Of a stretch of DNA of 11,989 nt, positions 7,462-11,989 are shown one piece after another. The stretch comes from an uncultured Sphingobium sp. GTDB taxonomy: Bacteria; Pseudomonadota; Alphaproteobacteria; Sphingomonadales; Sphingomonadaceae. The notes beneath the pieces were generated by a model. That model saw nothing but the letters and a program-made list of their open reading frames with translations, did no database searches and was not told the DNA's origin. The position numbers and the translations under genes were made by a program. Positions within the stretch are counted from its first letter, which is position 1. Each line of letters begins with the position of its first letter. Location: the NCBI GenBank assembly GCA_946885845.1, contig CAMPHJ010000057.1, positions 1 through 11,989 on the forward strand. Direction: 5' to 3'.

Positions 7462-7826
7462 GGCCGCGCCTCCGGGTCGGGCCGGGGCGGATCAGCCTCC
7501 ATCACGCCGTCGACCTGATCGGTCCCCGTTTCCAGGAAATTGCGCAGCGCCAGCACCACGGCGAGGGCGGTCATGCCAAAGGATATGACGATGGCGGTCA
7601 GCACCAGCGCCTGTGGCAGCGGATCGGTATATTCCGTCAGCCCCTTTTCGTAGAGCGGCGGACGGTTCAGAACCAGGCGACCGATGGCGAACAGAAACAG
7701 GTTGATCGCGTAGGACAGCATGGCGAGGCCCAGCACCACCGGAAAAGTGCGACCGCGCAGGCAGAGATAGATGCCCGCCATGGTCAACACGCCGATTGCC
7801 GACGCAACCAGGAATTCGATGCTCAT
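7458..7826 (-). CDS. mrpC: Mrp/Pha cation:proton antiporter subunit C
   Basis: NuoK-like small subunit, 122 residues, with three membrane helices (about 4-22, 28-52, 72-95). The conserved DPLPQALVLTAIVI (68-81) is the MrpC/PhaC hallmark. The last 25 residues are polar and proline-rich. The start at 7826 overlaps the mrpAB stop by four bases and is preceded by a GGGGGG stretch. It probably packs between the large A and D subunits, as in known Mrp structures. Confidence 0.96.
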   Translation of the reverse strand: MSIEFLVASAIGVLTMAGIYLCLRGRTFPVVLGLAMLSYAINLFLFAIGRLVLNRPPLYEKGLTEYTDPLPQALVLTAIVISFGMTALAVVLALRNFLETGTDQVDGVMEADPPRPDPEARP

Positions 7827-10675
7827 GTGTCAGCCCCCCGCAGCGTTGCGGGATCGATGTCCATCGGGCCTTCGTCGTCGTCCGGTTCCTTTTGCACCCG
7901 CTGCGCGACGTGGCTGAGTTCGGCGAGGGCCAGCATCACCGCGCCGATCACCGTCATGGCGACACCGACATCGAACAGCATCGCGGTCGCCAGTTCGAAC
8001 GTGCCGATCAGCGGCAGGGTGAAATAGCCAAAGGAACTGGTGAACAGCGGCGCGTCGAACAATAGCGAGCCAAGGCCGGTCAATGCGGCGATGATGACGC
8101 CAAGACCGATCAGCAGATGTTCATCGATCTGCCGCCGCTGGTCAGCCCATTCGAAGCCCGACGCCATATATTGCATCAGCATCGCGATCGACACGACCAG
8201 GCCGGCGATGAAGCCGCCACCGGGCATGTTGTGCCCACGCAGGAAGATATAGAGGCCGATCATCGTCGCCAGCGGCAGCAGCAGCCGCGCCGCCACGGCG
8301 AACATCATCGGGTGGCGTTCCGGGGATCGGGGCAGGTCGGCGATCCATTCGCGCAGCCGTCGCCCCGAAATGCCGCGCGTGGCCGGTTGCAGCAGCGCAA
8401 AGATGGTGAGGGCCGCAATGCCTAGTACCGTTATCTCGCCAAAAGTGTCGAAGGCGCGGAAGTCGACGAGGGTCACATTGACGACATTGGTCCCGCCGCC
8501 ATGGGCATAGGAATTGGCCCAGTGATAGGCCGAAATCGGATCATTGGGCGCGCGGGTCATGACGGCCCATGCCGCAAGGCCCGTTGCCATGCCGCCCGCC
8601 AGCCCGATCATCCCGTCGCGCAGCCTGCGGCCATTGCTGGACACGCGGGCCGGTTTCTTGGGCAACAGGTTGAGCGCGAGCAGCAGCAGCAGGATCGTCA
8701 CAATTTCGACGGAAATCTGGGTCAGCGCCAGATCGGGCGCGGACAGGTAGGCGAAGGCGAGCGAGACGATGAGGCCGATCACGCTGATGTAGATCAAGGT
8801 CAGGAAACGTTGCCGCTGCACCTTCACCACCGCGGCGACCGCTGCCAGCAGCAGTAGCCAGGCGATGATTGCAACCGGCGGCGCGGCTATGGTCGCACGG
8901 GTGCCGGGCGTATAGCCGCCCGTCCACGCCCCCACCGTGCCAAGCAGGATTGCGACGATGAACAGCAGGGATAGCTGCCGTTGCAGCGACCCATTGTGGA
9001 TGGCCAGGGTGATCGCGTTGGCGCAGCGCACCAGCCGATCGACAGCCGTTTCGAACAGGTGCCGGGCATCAGGCAGGCGTGCCGCGTCCCAGCCCCGCTG
9101 GAGCCAGCGGTGCCGCCACAGCAAGGCCGCACCGATAGCAACGGCCAGGATGCTCATGCCCAGCGCCGGGGTCAGGCCATGCCAGAGCGCAGGCTTGAAC
9201 GAAGGCGCGGTCCCGCCGGTAACCACAGCGGCCGCCGGAACGATCAGGCCGGATGTGAGGGTCTGGGGGAACAGGCCGACCAGGACGGTGAGCATGACCA
9301 GCACGGCGGAAGGCGCCCATAGTCCAGCGGGCGGATCATGCGGCTTGGCCGGGTAGGATGCGGGGCGCTGACCCAGATAGAGGTGGAAGATGTAGCGCAG
9401 CGAATAGGCGGCAGAGAGCGTCGCGCCGGTCACGGCCAGCAGCGGAATCAGCCAATATTGTCCGGCCCAGGCAATATGGGCCGTTTCTTCCAGCATCATT
9501 TCCTTCGACAGGAAACCGCCGAACGGGGGCAGTCCCGCCATGGACGCTGCGGCGATCACGCCCAGCAACGCCGTGACCGGCATCAGGCCCGCCAGGCCGC
9601 CCAGCAGGCGGATGTCGCGCGTTCCCGTTTCATGATCGACAATGCCGGCGTTCATGAACAGCGCCGCCTTGAACAGCGCATGGTTGAGCAGATGGAACAG
9701 GCCGACCATCGCCGCCGCAGGCGTGCCGAAGCCGAACAACATGGTCAGCAGGCCAAGATGGCTGACGGTCGAATAAGCGAGGATCGCCTTCAGATCATGG
9801 CGGAACAGCGCGACCGCAGCGCCCATCAGCATGGTGACCAGCCCCGTGGTCGATACCAGGTAGAACCACAGGTCCGTCCCCGCCAGCACTGGCCAGAAGC
9901 GGGCGAGCAGGAACACCCCCGCCTTCACCATGGTGGCCGAATGGAGATAGGCGCTGACCGGCGTGGGGGCCGCCATGGCGTGTGGCAGCCAGAAGTGGAA
10001 GGGGAACTGCGCCGACTTGGTGAAGCAGCCGAGCAGGAACAGGAGCAGCGCCGCCGGATAGAGCGGCGAAGAGCGGATCACGTCTCCGCTCGCCAATATG
10101 TCGGCCAGTTCGAACGATCCGGCTATCTGTCCCAGCAACAGCAGCCCCGCGATCAGCGCCAGGCCGCCGCCGCCCGTCACCGCCAGCGCCATGCGCGCGC
10201 CCCGGCGGCCTTCCGCCTTGTCATTGCGGAAACCGATCAGCAGGAAGGAGGACAGGCTGGTCAATTCCCAGAAGATCAGCAGCAACAGGATGTTGCCCGA
10301 TAGCGCAATGCCCAGCATCGCCCCCTGGAACAGCTGCAGCAGGGCAAGGAAACGGCCCATATGTTCATTCGCGGGCAGGTAAAATCGGGCATAGATGACG
10401 ATCAGCAGGCCGATGCCCAGAATGAGCGACGCGAACAGCCAGCCCAGGGCATCGACCCGCAGGCTGATATCCAGTCCCAGGACGGGCACCCAGTCGGCGC
10501 GAAACTGGGCGGCCTGCCCCGCCAGCACGCCGGGCGCGAGCAGTGCGAGCAGCGCCAGGCCTATCAGCGCGGGTGCGCAAGCAATCCCGGCCACCATGTT
10601 GCGATGCGCACCGCCCGCAATCGCCGTCAGCAGTGCGCCGATGAAGGGCAACAACATGAGCAGGACCAGATGCAA
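7823..10675 (-). CDS. mrpA: Mrp/Pha cation:proton antiporter fused subunit A/B
   Basis: First and largest operon gene, 950 residues. Residues 1 to about 500 are a NuoL-like antiporter module with Glu137 (IFWELTSLSSFLLIGF), Lys220 (FTKSAQFPFHFWLPHAM) and LHSATMVKAG (244-253) intact. Residues about 610-680 match the MbhD-like part (SAPDLALTQISVEIVTILLL, Glu657). The segment VDFRAFDTFGEITVLG (737-752), with Asp743 and Glu747, matches the MbhE-like part. Residues about 788-925 are an MrpB domain (RGHNMPGGGFIAGLV), so no separate mrpB exists. This A/B fusion defines group-2 Mrp operons. The complex exchanges Na+ and/or K+ for H+ across the cytoplasmic membrane, supporting pH and salt homeostasis; which ion is used cannot be read from sequence. 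The chosen start is a TTG at 10675 with GGGGG six bases upstream. An ATG six codons in lacks such a site. Confidence 0.96.
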   Translation of the reverse strand: MHLVLLMLLPFIGALLTAIAGGAHRNMVAGIACAPALIGLALLALLAPGVLAGQAAQFRADWVPVLGLDISLRVDALGWLFASLILGIGLLIVIYARFYLPANEHMGRFLALLQLFQGAMLGIALSGNILLLLIFWELTSLSSFLLIGFRNDKAEGRRGARMALAVTGGGGLALIAGLLLLGQIAGSFELADILASGDVIRSSPLYPAALLLFLLGCFTKSAQFPFHFWLPHAMAAPTPVSAYLHSATMVKAGVFLLARFWPVLAGTDLWFYLVSTTGLVTMLMGAAVALFRHDLKAILAYSTVSHLGLLTMLFGFGTPAAAMVGLFHLLNHALFKAALFMNAGIVDHETGTRDIRLLGGLAGLMPVTALLGVIAAASMAGLPPFGGFLSKEMMLEETAHIAWAGQYWLIPLLAVTGATLSAAYSLRYIFHLYLGQRPASYPAKPHDPPAGLWAPSAVLVMLTVLVGLFPQTLTSGLIVPAAAVVTGGTAPSFKPALWHGLTPALGMSILAVAIGAALLWRHRWLQRGWDAARLPDARHLFETAVDRLVRCANAITLAIHNGSLQRQLSLLFIVAILLGTVGAWTGGYTPGTRATIAAPPVAIIAWLLLLAAVAAVVKVQRQRFLTLIYISVIGLIVSLAFAYLSAPDLALTQISVEIVTILLLLLALNLLPKKPARVSSNGRRLRDGMIGLAGGMATGLAAWAVMTRAPNDPISAYHWANSYAHGGGTNVVNVTLVDFRAFDTFGEITVLGIAALTIFALLQPATRGISGRRLREWIADLPRSPERHPMMFAVAARLLLPLATMIGLYIFLRGHNMPGGGFIAGLVVSIAMLMQYMASGFEWADQRRQIDEHLLIGLGVIIAALTGLGSLLFDAPLFTSSFGYFTLPLIGTFELATAMLFDVGVAMTVIGAVMLALAELSHVAQRVQKEPDDDEGPMDIDPATLRGADT

Positions 10676-10681
10676 AAATTT

Positions 10682-10687
10682 CCCCCT
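10682..10687 (-). promoter_or_regulatory. Shine-Dalgarno supporting the TTG start of mrpA
   Basis: AGGGGG on the minus strand, six bases (AAATTT) before the TTG at 10675. The next in-frame ATG, six codons downstream, has only pyrimidine-rich bases before it. The TTG start also gives an N-terminus (short hydrophobic lead into LLPFIGALL) typical of MrpA proteins. Confidence 0.65.
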
Positions 10688-10968
10688 GCGCGGCGCCTGA
10701 GAGCGGCATCGTGAGTGCGTTTGCCGATGAACGCGGAGCGACTGTGCCCGCTTTCCGCTATCGGGGGAGCAAGGTCAACCTGCCAACCGCCCATAAGCAA
10801 GCCATTTCCTGGTCCCGTCCGGGTAGAAACAGGCACAGTTTCGCCGAAGTCGGGATGTCCTTGCCGATGTACGGATGGAACAAGTGGTGGGGGTCGTGCG
10901 CGCTATTTTACGCAACGCACCTAGTCGCAGCGGCTACGTCTGCTGACGCGGCATCCGCTGGCGACGTT

Positions 10969-11009
10969 GGACGGGGCGGAAAGCGACCTTGATCGCCTTC
11001 GCCCCGTCC
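10969..11009 (-). terminator. Probable thiC terminator hairpin, no U-run
   Basis: GGACGGGGCG (10969-10978) and CGCCCCGTCC (11000-11009) form a perfect 10-base stem. Inside it about seven more pairs form (AAGGCGA with TCGCTTT, one bulged base) around a 6-base loop. On the minus strand it begins 7 bases after the thiC stop. The following minus-strand bases (AACGTCGCC) contain no T-run. It may act as a weak or factor-assisted terminator or as an mRNA-stabilising 3' end. Confidence 0.6.
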
Positions 11010-11015
11010 CTTCGG

Positions 11016-11989
<974 letters not shown>

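Larger units (their letters stand above)
10676..11015. other. Intergenic region between mrpA and thiC
   Basis: About 340 bases. The thiC end has a strong hairpin (annotated at 10969-11009). The rest should carry the mrp promoter on the minus strand. A minus-strand TTGACC near 10780 and TTGGCA just before it look like -35 boxes, but no convincing -10 follows. GAAAC-N7-GTTTC (about 10827-10843) is a weak 5-base inverted repeat. A plus-strand frame at 10711-10992 (93 codons, GTG start) and a minus-strand frame at 10627-10836 resemble no family and are not called. Confidence 0.6.

Noticed and set aside
9338..10303. 321-codon open frame on the plus strand
   Set aside because: Antisense to mrpA and dominated by Gln, Arg and His; mirrors the hydrophobic codons of the real gene.
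10713..10740. EcfG-like general stress promoter (GGAAA...CGTT) upstream of mrpA on the minus strand
   Set aside because: The -35 differs from GGAAC and the spacer is 18 bases, outside the usual 16-17; not convincing without conservation.
10711..10992. 93-codon plus-strand frame divergent from mrpA
   Set aside because: GTG start without a ribosome site, no recognisable motif, third-position GC below that of its neighbours, and it runs into the thiC hairpin.

Overview
The window looks like chromosomal DNA of a GC-rich alphaproteobacterium, most likely a sphingomonad (Sphingobium, Sphingomonas or Novosphingobium type). This is an inference from protein wording (ThiC, the Mrp subunits, the Pao subunits), high GC and dense operon packing. 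No 16S rRNA or other decisive marker is present.

Left part (1-3521, minus strand): a paoABC-type operon for a periplasmic molybdenum aldehyde oxidoreductase. PaoA ([2Fe-2S], Tat signal) is followed by PaoB (FAD, with an extra four-cysteine cluster region) and PaoC (molybdenum cofactor subunit). All three are joined by 4-base ATGA overlaps. PaoC runs off the left edge with 644 residues visible. The small subunit carries the only export signal, so the folded complex is expected to travel with it.

Middle (3522-4771): a 315-base upstream region with two small inverted repeats, an intact tRNA-Gly(GCC) with encoded CCA, and a 413-base lower-GC stretch without an intact gene. That stretch holds a perfect 8-base inverted repeat and what looks like a decayed zinc-ribbon coding remnant on the minus strand. 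A universal stress protein gene (plus strand) ends 10 bases from the end of the mrp operon, which converges on it.

Right-centre (4782-10675, minus strand): a complete six-gene group-2 Mrp/Pha-type monovalent cation/H+ antiporter operon in the order mrpA(B)-C-D-E-F-G, with MrpA and MrpB fused in one 950-residue protein. Five genes are chained by 4-base stop/start overlaps; only mrpG is separated, by 9 bases. The first gene appears to start at a TTG with a strong Shine-Dalgarno.

Right end (10676-11989): a 340-base intergenic region carrying a strong hairpin just after the stop of thiC, then the C-terminal 323 residues of ThiC (minus strand, cut by the window edge).

The intact genes all belong to well-described families and I see no convincing unknown system. 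The least explained part is the tRNA-flanking stretch 3912-4324.
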